Assembly (NCBI GenBank): GCA_036924085.1 | Contig: JAVGWX010000011.1 | Location: forward strand, 22,765,739 to 22,829,738 | Length of the DNA: 64,000 nt | Reading direction: 5' to 3' | Source: Ariolimax columbianus | Lineage: Eukaryota; Mollusca; Gastropoda; Stylommatophora; Arionidae | Shown: positions 21,546 to 31,964 of the stretch, piece by piece | How the letters are laid out: each line of letters starts with the position of its first letter | Numbering within the stretch: the first letter of the stretch is position 1 | Notes under the pieces: model-generated | The model's input: the letters and a program-made list of their open reading frames with translations, nothing else | Told to the model about the DNA's origin: nothing | Database searches by the model: none | Translations under genes and position numbers: made by a program

Positions 21546-22442
21546 TCAAGCATAACAATAGAGGTTTTACCTGGGCCGTGTTTAGCTTCCTCTTACTGTC
21601 AATTTGTTTGCTTGCTACTACCGGCTCTGTGTTTGTTTTGCTCCTTGTATGTTACCGAAGTTATCTTTCCATGAATTCCTAGAGAGCAGAATGTGGGATT
21701 GTAAACATCCGGTATCGGTATTAATATATTTCGTTTTATTTGGTTTTGTTTTATTGGTGGTCTGTCTTTTTATGTGTCAGTTTTTGTGTATTTGTGTGTC
21801 TTTTTATGGGTCTGATTTTTTTTCTTTTTTGTCTGTTTCGCTTGTCTTTGTAATGTCTTATTGAATTCGTCTATCTGTTACGCGTGTGGTTGTCTTTGTT
21901 TCTGTAGACATTTCTCCATTTTTTGACATTCTCTTTGTCTGTCCTTCATAGTTTATAGATGCATTTATTTATTTCAATCTATGTTTCTTTATTTCAGTTA
22001 TATCTTTTTTTCCCTATGTTCTCTTTATGTTCTTCCTTAAAACTATTCTTTCATTTGTGTGTACAACGTCATTATGTCTGACTTTCTTTGCTTACTAATT
22101 TCCTCCATGTTTTAAAATGTGAGACTGTTCATCTGTGTACACCCCTTTTTAGTGTTTATGTGTTATTTATCTTCCATCTTACTCTTTATTTTTATTTGCA
22201 TATCTTTGTAAGTGTATTTACTTCTGTTCATTCTTCTTTTTACGCTATTTATCTGTTTGAAATATATGCCCTGCATTTGAAACCGTACGAAGGACACAAT
22301 GTCATAAATATAGGAATAAGGAAAGCTATGCGCAACCGCTTTGCGGAACCTAGCTCCGTGCTAAAAAAAATATTTTTTTTAAATAAAAAATAAAACAAAT
22401 TTTTTTAAAAACCAACAAAATCAATATTTAAAAAAAAACACC
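21546..22442. other. T-rich unassigned sequence
   Basis: Strongly T-rich plus strand (TTTATTTATTTC-like), ending with A-rich runs at 22363-22440. Frames here encode Phe/Leu/Val-rich strings expected from composition. Nothing supported. Confidence 0.5.
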
Positions 22443-22675
22443 CACAGAGGATGTTGATGAATACATCTGCCTCGGCCGTCACCTCACCATAGAAAATGAC
22501 CTAAAGCCCGAGGTTGCTAGGCGCCAACGAGCGGACTGGGACACCTTCAACTCAAACAAGACAGCAGCAGACCCAGCGAGAGACATCAGACCACGAGCAG
22601 GCCTATTCGACTCAGAGGTCCTACCAGCGCTATGCTATGGAAGTGAAACCACTGTACCGACTAGACACTGAGCTG
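22443..22675 (+). mobile_element. LINE RT fragment (YGSET region)
   Basis: Open frame reads EDVDEYICLGRHLTIENDLK, then VARRQRADWDTFNSNK and LFDSEVLPALCYGSETT. This matches the region after the RT palm domain of LINEs (YLGR...ALCYGSETW). It is cut off after SETT and followed by an R350 5'-end array. Confidence 0.75.
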
Positions 22676-22682
22676 AGACTTG

Positions 22683-23230
22683 CTTAAGCTGAGCAGTGCG
22701 TGGTCTGTAAAGATGCTGAGCAGTGCTTGGTCTGTAAAGATGCTGAGCAGTGCTTGGTCTGTAAAGATGCTGAGCAGTGCTTGGTCTGTAAAGATGCTGA
22801 GCAGTGTTTGGTCTGTAAAGATGTTGAGCAGTGATTGGTCTGTAAAGATGCTGAGCAGTGCTTGGTCTGTAAAGATGCTGAGCAGTGTATGAACTGTAAC
22901 GGTCAGTGAACCAAAGCTGACTACTAGCGCAGGGTCAGCGATCCAGAGCTGCATAAACCCTTCTATACCTCCATGTGGTGATCCTGGGTAACAGGCTACA
23001 ACTGACTTAGGAAAAGGGATCGAAGAGGGAACGCTAACCCGGTACCCAAAAATACTGTGCTGAAGTCAGATGTGTCAGATAGAAAGGTGCAACTATCGTA
23101 TTCAAGCTGTAAACTACGACATAACGCATTCCGTTGTCCAGACTACATCCTGCTATTTGCAAATCCCTTTTCATGACATGGTAGAGGGAGATTGACAACG
23201 AACGACGACGAAGAAGAAAAAGAAGAAGAG
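22683..23230 (+). mobile_element. R350 copy e with 27-bp array at its 5' end
   Basis: About eight copies of a 27-bp unit (GATGCTGAGCAGTGCTTGGT plus CTGTAAA; 22683-22888) precede a diverged but nearly full R350 body ending GACGAAGAAGAAAAAGAAGA. The unit equals the element's own 5' terminus (AAGATGCTGAGCAGxGC), so the 5' end was amplified. Confidence 0.85.
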
Positions 23231-23553
23231 GGAAGAAAGAAAGAAAGACGACGACTAACACTTTATACGCACAAGCCACAGAACACATGCCATTTCTTCC
23301 ACCTGGCAATGACTGTGACAGAGGAAACTTCTCGATAGACCCATTCAATCAACTACGAAAGATGGCAGCTGATCTGGTGAAGTGGAGGGAGTTTGCTGCT
23401 GTCCTTGAATAAACCATCAGGCGTGATGGTCGCTGACAGCTTTGTTGGGCACAGGCCACGAATCTCAGAAATATTACTTGGTTGATTACCTGGCTGACCG
23501 ATGTGGGTCCCAACTTGTCTCCAATGATCTATATCATTGTCAACCTTTTTATA
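23231..23553. other. unassigned sequence
   Basis: No gene or repeat recognised between the R350 tail and a mariner terminus. Confidence 0.4.
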
Positions 23554-23745
23554 CGAGGCGTGTTCAAATGAAAGCGGACCAAACTGCAACAAGTGAACAT
23601 ATGTATGATGCGCACGATATCGTTACTTCTGCTGTAAGCCACATATTATCTGTCAAGTTTGCAAAATTGTATCATTTCTGTGATGGTACATTTTACTTAC
23701 CGCCAACTAAAATCTAAATTGAAGAAAATGTCGCGATCGCCCACT
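23554..23745 (+). mobile_element. mariner terminal fragment
   Basis: Starts after a TA with CGAGGCGTGTTCAAATGAAA and continues GCGGACCAAACTGCAACAAG, matching the terminal inverted repeats of the mariner element at 45364-45928 (ATTCAAATGAAACCGGACCA). No opposite end is seen before LINE-C at 23762, so this is a solo end or truncated copy. Confidence 0.75.
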
Positions 23746-23761
23746 AAGTCTGTGTATGTTG

Positions 23762-23965
23762 AATGTGTTTAATACGTCATCATCATCTTGTGGCATGTCC
23801 TTTGCAGAATGTCGCTCCAGTCACATCCCGTCTGAAGGCAACTCGATCTCTTGTCAAACCTCCACCCTGCTCCAGAGTCATGCCCAAGCATTCCTTGGCA
23901 TTTTCGTTCCATCTCCGTCTTGGGCTACTTCTGCCTCTTTTTCCCGGCACCATGCCTTCCATTTA
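23762..23965 (-). mobile_element. LINE-C 3' end with (ATG)n tail
   Basis: On the minus strand it encodes the C-terminal pattern MEGMVPGKRG followed by ECLGMT and EQGG, shared with 31404-31655 and 51600-51790. The 3' edge is a short ATGATGATG tail. Strongly 5'-truncated. Confidence 0.75.
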
Positions 23966-23966
23966 A

Positions 23967-24440
23967 GGAGCCGCGTAGCGCAATGGTTAGCGCGCTGGCT
24001 TCGCATCTGAATGGTCCTGGGTTCATTCCCCAGTTGAAGCAGGAATGTTTTGTTTTCCAGACCAAAATGGCTCCAGGCTTTTAATGGGCACCGGTTCTTC
24101 TTCTTCTTCTTCTTAGTTCGTTCTCAATCTCCCACTACCAAACCATGAAAGGGCTTAAGTAGCAGAATGTAGTGCAGAGAACGGAATGCGTTGAATGCAC
24201 CTTTCGGTGCAACACATCCGACTTCAGCAAGCATTTGTTGAGTACCGGGTTAGCATTCCCTCTTCGATCCCTTCTCCTTAGCCAGTCTGCTTTGCTGCAG
24301 CCTGTTATCCAGGATCACCGCGTGGAGGTGCAGAAGGGTCATGGCAGCTTTGGTTCGCTGACCTCTGCAGCTCATGCGCTGCTCATCATCTTGATCCAGG
24401 GCACCGGTTCAATCCGGGACATAAAGACGGCCGGCGTGAC
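23967..24440 (+). mobile_element. tRNA-headed SINE, split by an R350 insertion
   Basis: Head GGAGCCGCGTAGCGCAATGG with D-arm GCGC-AATGGTTA-GCGC, a CTTCGCA loop (Arg-like TCG) and T-arm CTGGG-TTCATTC-CCCAG. The body runs to the GGGCACCGGTTC at 24086-24097, is interrupted by R350 copy f, and continues from 24399 (AATCCGGGACATAAAGACGG). The anticodon stem is degenerate, so this is a SINE or tRNA pseudogene, not a working tRNA gene. Confidence 0.6.
24098..24398 (-). mobile_element. R350 copy f, nested in a SINE
   Basis: Minus-strand R350 with a five-unit GAA tail at its left edge, flanked by a perfect 12-bp TSD GGGCACCGGTTC (24086-24097, 24399-24410). The body has a deletion of about 45 bp in the middle (junction CGTTG/AATGC near 24194). 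Confidence 0.88.
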
Positions 24441-24512
24441 GCTGACTTGATCCTCTACTAATATTTCCTATGCCCAGTAATGCGTGATGGGATTTTTATT
24501 TATTTATGTAGA

Positions 24513-24588
24513 CTTTGAGGAGCGCGTGGCCGAATGGTTTCGAGGCTTGCCTGCCGACAAGGAGTGCAGCAGTTCGAATCCCCGATAT
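24513..24588 (+). mobile_element. tRNA-like SINE head interrupted by LINE-A
   Basis: GCGTGGCCGAATGGTTTCGA (A-box-like, Leu/Ser-type D arm) and GCAGTTCGAATCCCC (B box). LINE-A is inserted at its end, in the GAATCCCCG motif; sequence continues after 25021 (GGTATATGCTGTTTTTCTGT). Not a folded functional tRNA. Confidence 0.55.
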
Positions 24589-25008
24589 ACAAACACATAC
24601 TAGTATGACGTACGAAGAGTCAAAACGGCTTATCAAAGCCAGATACATGACCAAATGGGAAACCGAACATACTGGTTACACCAAAAACGATGCCTATTAC
24701 CAGTTGAACAGAAGAGAGCATGTCGTTGTCTTCAGAGTTCGCACTGGCCACAATAGACTGAGATACCACCTATTCAACAAATTGAAGATAGGTGGTACCG
24801 ACGAATGCCCGTGCGGTACCGGTAAAATGACCGCTGAACATCTGCTGCAGAACTGCCCGACATACGCGGATCAGAGAGAGCAGATGTGGCCATCACCAGT
24901 GGAACCACAAGACAAGCTCTATGGCAGTGTCGACAGCCTCAGGATGACCGCCGCTTTTTTCGAACAAATAATGGTTACTGTCTGACTGCGTACGAAGAAG
25001 AAGAAGAA
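24589..25008 (+). mobile_element. LINE-A copy, 420 bp, 5'-truncated
   Basis: Flanked by the TSD GAATCCCCGATAT (24576-24588) and GAATCCCCGGTAT (25009-25021), 12/13. Ends GACTGCGTACGAAGAAGAAG, the standard LINE-A 3' end with GAA tail. 5' truncation removed everything before the region after RNase H. Confidence 0.88.
24605..24985 (+). pseudogene. LINE-A C-terminal coding remnant
   Basis: Uninterrupted frame from MTYEESKRLIKARYMTKW through VRTGHNRLRYHLFNKLKIGG to a CPCGTGKMTAEHLLQNCPTY Cys/His motif (CxC...HxxxxC), ending MVTV-stop. This region follows RNase H in LINE-A; its role is unknown, but the Cys/His pattern suggests zinc binding. It lacks RT, endonuclease and RNase H, so it is dead, but the absence of stops implies a young insertion. 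Confidence 0.82.
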
Positions 25009-25189
25009 GAATCCCCGGTATGGTATATGCTGTTTTTCTGTTGGGGGTGAAATAAACAAACATAGCCAGCACATGACGTGGCCACAGCAGTGGCGAAGCG
25101 GTCTGTAGTCCTCAGCCTTCAAAACCCCTCGAATGCCCTAGCATTTGGGAAAAATGTCGTACAACAGTTTGTTTTTTGTTGTTGTTGTT

Positions 25190-25515
25190 TTTTTTATGCG
25201 GACTTTTCTCTGCACCTGTGTTCATAGCTGGAGCTGTGGCCCTGCTTTGTGCTATGCTCTCGATGATAGTGTCTTTTGACGTGGCCAAAGTATTTGCAAT
25301 TTTTTTTGTTCCTAACGGAATTTATGAACCAGTTCTCCGTTATGCCCAACTCTTGTCGAATGTCTGCATTCGTCTCTTTTTTTTCGATCCATGGTGATTC
25401 TATAACATTTCGACCCGAACGACTCGATTCCCTTTCTTGAGGATTGGATAACTGTCCATGTTTCACAGCCGCATACTGCCAAGGGAAAAACACAGGTTCT
25501 CAAAATTGTCTCCTA
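25190..25515 (-). mobile_element. LINE post-RT fragment
   Basis: Minus strand encodes VCGCETWTV and, in another frame, NVIESPWIEKKETNADIRQE and CKYFGHVKRH, matching the YGCETWT...RI.W...FGH..R pattern after the RT domain. At least one frameshift. Confidence 0.68.
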
Positions 25516-26084
25516 AGTTGGTTTGCTGATATTCTCCCATAGTTTACTCAGGTTGTGTATTCTCCGCCTTATAATAATAATAAAATTACTAAAAATAATA
25601 ATCATAGTATCGTGTTTAATACATAATGTAATTAATCTTCCCACGCCCACCTGAAAGTTAAAATCACTCACTATTGAACGCTAGCGTCCAGATTAAAACG
25701 GACTGATCTATATTCTATGTATCTCCAATGGGTAAAGAGCTTACATTTTGATATATCGTGAATGTTGTAGGGGAGTGCAAGGGAGTCTGACCAAGGCATT
25801 GGGTGTCTATCCCAAAGTCTTTTTCCGCCTTGAGGGCATCAGACTGCTATCGGAGAACTCCAATGGTCATCCTTGTGTGACCTGGTCACCAGTGACTAGC
25901 CTTGATTTCTTGAACAACTGCATCGCTGGCCAATGTTAAACTGCCACAGGTCGGAATTGTGGTAGGTTGTCATTCGTTGGTTAATTAATCTTAATTACGA
26001 AGATCAACGGAGAGGATGCCATTATAACCACTCTCTTTTCCTCGTACCACCGATATATGAACAAAGAATTGAAACATGCTGGTC
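25516..26084. other. unassigned sequence
   Basis: AT-rich with a short (ATA)n-like stretch near 25570-25610. No gene recognised. Confidence 0.4.
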
Positions 26085-26095
26085 ATGTTACTGGT

Positions 26096-26466
26096 GGGAT
26101 TAAGATGCTGAGCAGCGCATAAACTGAAGTGGTCAGCGACTCATACCTGACTTCTAGCGTCATGGTCAGCAAACCAGAGCTGCCAAGACCCTTCTACACC
26201 TCCGCGCAGTGATCCTGGATAACAAGTTGCAACAGAGCAGACTGGCCAAGGAGAATGGACCGAAGAGAGAGGGGAACCCGGTATTCAAATGCTTGCTGAA
26301 GTCGGATGTGTTGGAGCGAAAGGTGCAAATATCGCAGTCAAGCTGTAAACCACGAAACAACGTATTCCGTTCTCTGGACTACATCCCGCTACTTGCAAAG
26401 CTTTTTCAGGGCTTGGTAGCGGGAGATTGAGAGCGAACAAAGAAGAAGAAGAAGAAGAAGAAGAAG
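26096..26466 (+). mobile_element. R350 copy g (full length)
   Basis: Begins GGGATTAAGATGCTGAGCAG and ends GAGCGAACAAAGAAGAAGAA with a GAA tail of about nine repeats. TSD ATGTTACTGGT (26085-26095) and ATGTCACTGGT (26467-26477), 10/11. Confidence 0.88.
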
Positions 26467-26477
26467 ATGTCACTGGT

Positions 26478-27636
26478 TAACTGAGGAGGATTGGGCATGG
26501 AGCCCGCAATTCCACTATGCTGAAACTAAATGTCAGAAGGAAATGATGACATTAACACCCCATGGTAGAAACAAAGTGGTTTGGTCATAGCGTAGATATT
26601 ATAAAAAAAAGATTAGTTAGTGTTTGTTATAATAGATTTTGCATTTTTACTTTCATATATTTGTCAATTTTATTAAAATAGATTTTGTCAATTTTATTTA
26701 AGATATATTTTGTCAATGTTATTAAAGTATATTAGTCAATTCTATTAAAATAGATTTGTCATTTTGGTTGTAATAGATTTGTCATTTACTGAATTCCAGT
26801 TTTTATTTTTGCCATTTTATCAATAATAAATTTGTCATTTTTATTAAATTTGATTTGTCAACTATATTAAATTTTATTATTGTAAATGGGGTTAGCAACC
26901 TCATAATGTAAAAGACATTTCTATAGATACCACCACTACAAGAACATTCAAAGTACTTCTGCTAAGGCTTCCAGTGGGAGGCCAACTGTAGGGGTGACTA
27001 TGGTCGCACGAATATGCTAATTGACCCATTACCGAATAATCTTCCTTGCCTTATTTGTCGATGCCCATTAATCGGTAGCCAATTATTTGAATTCTAATTG
27101 TGTATTGTGGTATGAAATGCGTAATTAATCACATGTATTTTATTACAATGTTATAATCACATTTAGAAGCTGCTATCGATAACAAGTAAATAGCGGTATT
27201 AATTTTCCACCATATGTTACTCTCTGTTATTCTTAGCTTAATTACGTTGTTTATTTTCCCCCTATCAAGTTTTGAAACTGTCTTATGGCCGTACAACCAC
27301 TGCCTAATCCAACGATGTAAACATTTTGTGTTCTATCCTGTGTAACAGGTGGACTAAGTAAAGAAATATAAATATTTTCTTTAACCTTCTTATCTATAGT
27401 TAGTTATGCCCACGGTACAGTCTCAATTAATTTCCAGTTGTGTAGATAAGCGCGTTAAAGCACCGGGGATTTGGTTAGATTACACTGGTGGGCTGGGATC
27501 GTGTGTCCTGTGAAATCATATATTTCTGATCTATGGGTATATGTTGTTTATACGTAATCCGTATGCCTCTGCCATCATGATTTTCATGCTTCAACTTACA
27601 TGCCTAGCAATAGGGGGGGGGGGGGGGGGTCTCTCT
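26478..27636. other. AT-rich region with a degenerate TTTGTCAATTTTATT repeat
   Basis: At 26620-26880 variants of ATAGATTTTGTCAATTTTAT recur every ~35-45 bp, an old tandem array. The rest is AT-rich unique-looking DNA. A G run of about 17 lies at 27613-27629. No coding signal. Confidence 0.5.
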
Positions 27637-27705
27637 GTATAGAAGTGGTCAAGCAGTTTGCCTCGTGTTCAGACGGTCTTGGTTCGAATTCTAACTGCGA
27701 CTGTC
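27637..27705 (+). mobile_element. tRNA-like SINE head
   Basis: TATAGAAGTGGTCAAGCAGT (weak A box) and TTGGTTCGAATTCTAAC (good B box) about 40 bp apart. Downstream GGTTCATCGCTGGAGC may be its body. Single copy here, so tentative. Confidence 0.4.
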
Positions 27706-27839
27706 GGTTCATGATATCAGTTTTTTCCTGGGTTCATCGCTGGAGCTTTGTGTGATGCTCTCGGTAGGCAACATACCATTCTGTGGAGAGACACCCAGCC
27801 ATATGGGGGAAACCCGCGGGGAAAAAGTCGAGCCCGAGA

Positions 27840-27917
27840 TGCCGATACCGATTAATTATTAAAATTGTCGATATAGCCGATTACCGATTATCTACCGATT
27901 AATCGAAGCATCCCTAG
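27840..27917 (-). mobile_element. possible hAT-type terminus
   Basis: Dense repeats of CCGATTA and TACCGATTAATCG end at GAAGCATCCCTAG. Read inward the end is CTAGGGATGCTTCGATTAAT, the TAGGG-type start seen in some hAT elements. No partner end or 8-bp TSD found. Confidence 0.3.
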
Positions 27918-28604
27918 TGGGGACCCCACCCGACTAAAGTGAAGGAGAAGTAGAGCCGCCTATGGACAGCATAAACCAAATGTAGGTTTTACATGCTTAA
28001 ACAAAAGCAGGTGTCAAGTTTCCATAAACATCTTAGAGCTTGATTGTTGTTTTTCTTGTTGTGTTTTCAATTATTCTCCAACTTTTTGAGTTGCAGTCCC
28101 TAAACAACCCAACGAACATTCCATCGTGTCTGGGTATGCAATTGCAAAGTCCCGCCAGGTTTTATGTTCGCAGAAATGGATAGGGATTCGAGGATAGCAC
28201 CACTTAATGCATTCTCTGTCAACCAAAGGGGCACTCCAAATATGCAAGGCTCAATTACTCTGTTCTGTTTCTGAGCTCTCCAGACTTACGTCTTGCACAC
28301 ATTCTCTTAACTCTCCTTCCCATCCGTTTCTCCATAAATGAGTGCCGGAGAATGTCAAGGTTAAGGTCCAGATCCACGATGGTGCAGATGGCTCAGTTCG
28401 AGAATGCTGCCTTGCGATGGATATCGTCAATTTGAGAAAATACATATCCATGTCATGCGGTATGTGACATGTTTCATGTGACAAATTCTTCCCAGACCAA
28501 AGTCCCCGTCACAGCAGCCCTGAACTCATAGTGACGACTGGCTAGACAACTCGATTTATACCCGGTCATCTTCAAACTGTCACTATCTTATCTTGGGACG
28601 ACCT
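27918..28604. other. unassigned sequence
   Basis: Mixed DNA. The short minus frame at 28251-28484 has no motif. Nothing supported. Confidence 0.4.
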
Positions 28605-28870
28605 TTTCCCCTTATCTCAGGCCCGTGCCTTCCACTATCTGCCTCTCCAAGCCATTGTGTCTTCTCAAATGACTGAAAAGCCTTAATTCTATTCTTGTGA
28701 TGTTATTTATAAGGCAGGTTTCGTCTGTACCTAGTTTTTGCACAATTTCTCTATTTAATTTCTTCTCCGTCCAACCTATTTCAGTTTTCCTCCAAAACAC
28801 TTCAGGTGAAAAGGTATCTTTTTTTCTTTTTTTTTTTAACAATGCTGTTATTTATTTCCATGTCTCGTCT
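28605..28870 (-). mobile_element. LINE post-RT fragment
   Basis: Minus strand encodes EIGWTEKKLNREIVQKLGTD and RLFSHLRRHNGLERQIVEG, the IxWT.K..N.E.L.K.G...L..F.H..R.....G pattern of the post-RT region. It resembles LINE-C (also RHNGLER at 31.6 kb) and may be its upstream part. 5'- and 3'-truncated. Confidence 0.7.
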
Positions 28871-29124
28871 TCATATATCGCTACAGGGAAAGCAAATGTC
28901 TGACTATTTTTGACCTTCCATCGTGATGCAGAGCGGTTCGGAATAAGCAGCTCACAGGAGACACCATTGGAGAAAGTTTAAAAAAAAACAACAAACAAAA
29001 CGTTTACAGTCTTTCTACCGTTCTTTTCCTCTTTCTTTCTCTTTCTCCACCTCCCCATCGACACGAGCGCTTTTCTCTTCTAAGCACACACACAACAGTT
29101 CCTCAGGGAGCAGTCTTCTGTCAT

Positions 29125-29395
29125 GCAAACCTCATGCACAGCTCATCAAATCTGGCCTGTGTGCAATAGCGAAGGGATGCACCAGAGTCTCGCACCTCTG
29201 AAGGGCTACATAATATGGGCAGCCTATCCGTCCAACCAATCCTGAACAGCCTGGGAGGACAGCTTACGTGGAAGATGTTGAGTTTTCTGACATGCCGGCA
29301 GTAGGCTGCCCATGTTTCGAAGGGCGGTTAGCACAGCAGTACGATACACATTGGTCTTGCTATTCAAACGTCTCTTTCACGGTAAAGTGGCCAGT
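29125..29395 (-). mobile_element. LINE post-RT fragment
   Basis: Minus strand reads CRHVRKLNIFHV, then RLFRIGWTDRLPIL and LRYCTQARFDEL, matching the R.I..LE.FH..CLR.I..I.W.D pattern after RT. The plus-strand open frame from 29268 lies antisense to this, so its N-terminal residues are not a real protein start. Confidence 0.68.
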
Positions 29396-29443
29396 GGCCA
29401 AAGAAGAGAAAGACACAAAAGAATCACTGACAAGGCAACGTGA

Positions 29444-29884
29444 ACCTTCTTATCTTAAACCGTCTTATCCTAAACTTTCTTATCCTAAACTTTCTTTTCC
29501 CAAACCTTCTTATACTAAACTTTCTTCTCCCAAACCTTCTGATCCTAAACTTTCTTCTCCCAAACCTTATTCTAAACCATCTTATCCTAAACTTTCTTCT
29601 CCCAAACCTTCTGATCCCAAACCTTCTTATCCTAAACCTTCTTATCCTAAACCTTCTTATCTTAAACGTTCTTATCCTAAACCTTCTTATCTTAAACGTT
29701 CTTATCATAAACCGTATCCCAAACCTTCTTATCTTAATCCTTCTTATCCTAAACCTTATCCTAAACCTTCTTATCCTAAACCTTCTCCTGGTCCATCTTC
29801 TCCTGGTGCACCTTCTCCTGGTCCACCTTCTCCTGGTCCATCTTCTCTTGGTCCTTCTCATAATTCTCCTTCTCACAATCCTCT
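29444..29884. repeat. 15-bp array (CCTTCTTATCCTAAA type)
   Basis: About 23 units of CCTTCTTATCCTAAA with ACTTTCTTCTCCC variants, then CCTTCTCCTGGTCCA variants. The 15-bp period encodes PSYPK-like pentapeptides in a 370-codon frame. Likely a mutated CTT-rich tract, as it passes directly into (TTC)n. Confidence 0.88.
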
Positions 29885-30312
29885 TCTCATAATCTTCTTC
29901 ATCTTCTTTTTATTCTGTTTCTTTTTCGTCTACTTCTTCTTCTTGTTCTTCTTCTTATTTTTCGTCATCTTCTTCTTCTTCTTTATCTGCTTCTGTGTCT
30001 TCTTTTTCTTCTTCTTCTCTTCTTCATCTTCTTCTTCTTTTTGTTCTTCTGTTTCTTCTTCTTCTTATGTTTCTTCTTCTTCTTCTTCTTTCTCTTATTC
30101 CTTCTCCTTTTCTTCTTCTTCTTTCTCTTATTCCTCCTCATCTTCTTCTTCTTCTTCTTTTTTGTTCTTCTGTTTCTTCTTCTTCTTCTTCTTCTTATGT
30201 TTCTTCTTCTTCTTCTTCTTCTTCTTCTTCTTTCTCTTATTCCTTCTCCTCTTCTTCTTCTTCCTCTTCTTCTTCTTCTTTCTCTTATTCCTCCTCTTCT
30301 TCTTCTTCAGCG
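29885..30312. repeat. imperfect (TTC)n/(CTT)n array
   Basis: Interrupted (TTC)n with TTTCTCTTATTCC blocks recurring near 30090, 30125, 30233 and 30283. It is followed at 30313 by CGATATTTCTCCTTTAGACT, which weakly resembles the R350 3' part in reverse, so it may be an old R350 tail. Confidence 0.85.
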
Positions 30313-30380
30313 ATATTTCTCCTTTAGACTGGGTCTCCAGATGTTTCAGTAAATTCTTCCACAGGATACAGCACCACTGA

Positions 30381-31403
30381 GAACGGGAATAACAGTGCAA
30401 ACAAAGGCAACATGCCTTAATAATATATCCAACATGTTTTAGTAAACCATGGCCGCTCCGTCCATGGCCTGGTCAAAACCAGGAACAATCTCTTAAGCGG
30501 AAATCAAGAACCCCCACCTCATTGTCCCTGACAAAGAAGAGGACGACAGATTGTTAAACGAAGATGGGAAGCTATCTGAAATCTGGCCAAAAGAACCTGG
30601 GATAACCGTGTCCGCTGTTCGACCTTCTTCAGTCCAGACGACGTTAACATGTTTACATAGCCCGCGCTCTTATTTGTCTTGTTCGCACAATCAACACAAT
30701 GATTTTCCTTATCGTGGAAATTCCGGAAAGTGACGAACGACTTTGTCAAAAGGTAGACGCCTTGAGCCTGTTCTTGAAGCTCGGTTTCTGTCTCTTCTGA
30801 TGTCTGTCTCTTCTGTCCGTGCGCCAGTTCGTGTGAGCAAACAATGTGTGTAACCATCTATTTGTCTGGACGGTCTTGAAGAGTAAGAGTCTAGGTCATT
30901 ATATATGCTCTACTCCGCCTGGAACATGCCGGACGCCATACCATTGTTACGGGAAGCCGCAGTCTCAGCATATTTGCTCGAGTATTCGCGGGCGATATAA
31001 ATTGGCCAATAACAACCTCAGGGATTGTAAATCGAGCGCTGTCCTGGATTGTAATCACAGCAATCCGGGTTAGAAATCACTTAGTTTGACTGGGCATGTC
31101 GGGGGTTTGTCTCGGTAGGACCACCTATCCACGTAGTACACAAAGGATTGACACAGCTTAGTTACACATCCTTGTGGGAAAATCACATCCCTGTCAACCA
31201 CATATGTACAAGTCATATAGTCTACAGAGGGATCGATTCACTTTAGTCGAAAATAGTACGAAAGAAGTGTGAATCTGTAAACACTTAAATTAACTTTGCT
31301 GATGACCAAGCAATAATAACAACCTGGAACCACCCCACCGCCCCCCCCGAAACCCCCCCCCCCCTCAAAAAAAAAAAGAAAGTTTGAAGAGGTCTGTAAG
31401 GAT
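30381..31403. other. unassigned sequence with C-rich homopolymers
   Basis: No gene recognised. Homopolymeric C blocks at about 31341-31366 next to A-runs. Frames of up to 112 codons carry no motif. Confidence 0.4.
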
Positions 31404-31655
31404 ATATCATGTAGCATATCCTTTATAGAACGTCGCTCCCATCACAGTCTGTCTGAAAGAAACTCGTTCCCTTGCCAAAACTCAAGCCTCCGCCACAGTC
31501 ATACACAGGCATTCCTGGATATCTTGGTGCCATCGTCTTCTTGGTCTACCCCTTCCTCTTTTACCTGTAACCATGCCTTCCATGGCTGTTCTCTCGAGAC
31601 CGTTGTGTCTCTTGATGTGAGGATTGCAGTATGTACAACGTAGAGAAAAACAGAA
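31404..31655 (-). mobile_element. LINE-C 3' end
   Basis: Minus strand encodes HIKRHNGLERTAMEG, GKRGRGRPRRRWHQDIQECL and MTVAEA, the classic C-terminus of this LINE group. Ends in ATGATATATCC at the 3' edge (31404). Confidence 0.78.
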
Positions 31656-31964
31656 GTCGTGAAGTTTGCAAGAAAATAAAATAGAAACAACAATATACAT
31701 ACATAACCAATAAGTAAAACAGGTGAACAAATTCACGTACCTGGGTAACATAATCTCAGTAGATGTGAATGTGCTGCAATACAGGACCCAGGCCACCTGA
31801 TGATTCACCAGTACCTCCAGGGAACATGCAATGGGTGCGACATGCTGGAGGCAAATGACAAGACAATCCATGTCGCTGGATACTGGATGTTTGCTGTATG
31901 ACGTGGCGTTTGGGCACCCAAGTACAAAACATATGAAATAAAGCAAGTCAAATCAATGTCTCCG

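Noticed and set aside
23967..24040. Functional tRNA-Arg gene
   Set aside because: D and T arms fold but the anticodon and acceptor stems do not; sequence runs into a SINE-like body.
29268..30380. 370-codon adhesive-like gene
   Set aside because: N-terminal part is antisense to a LINE remnant; the rest is a 15-bp array merging into TTC repeats.
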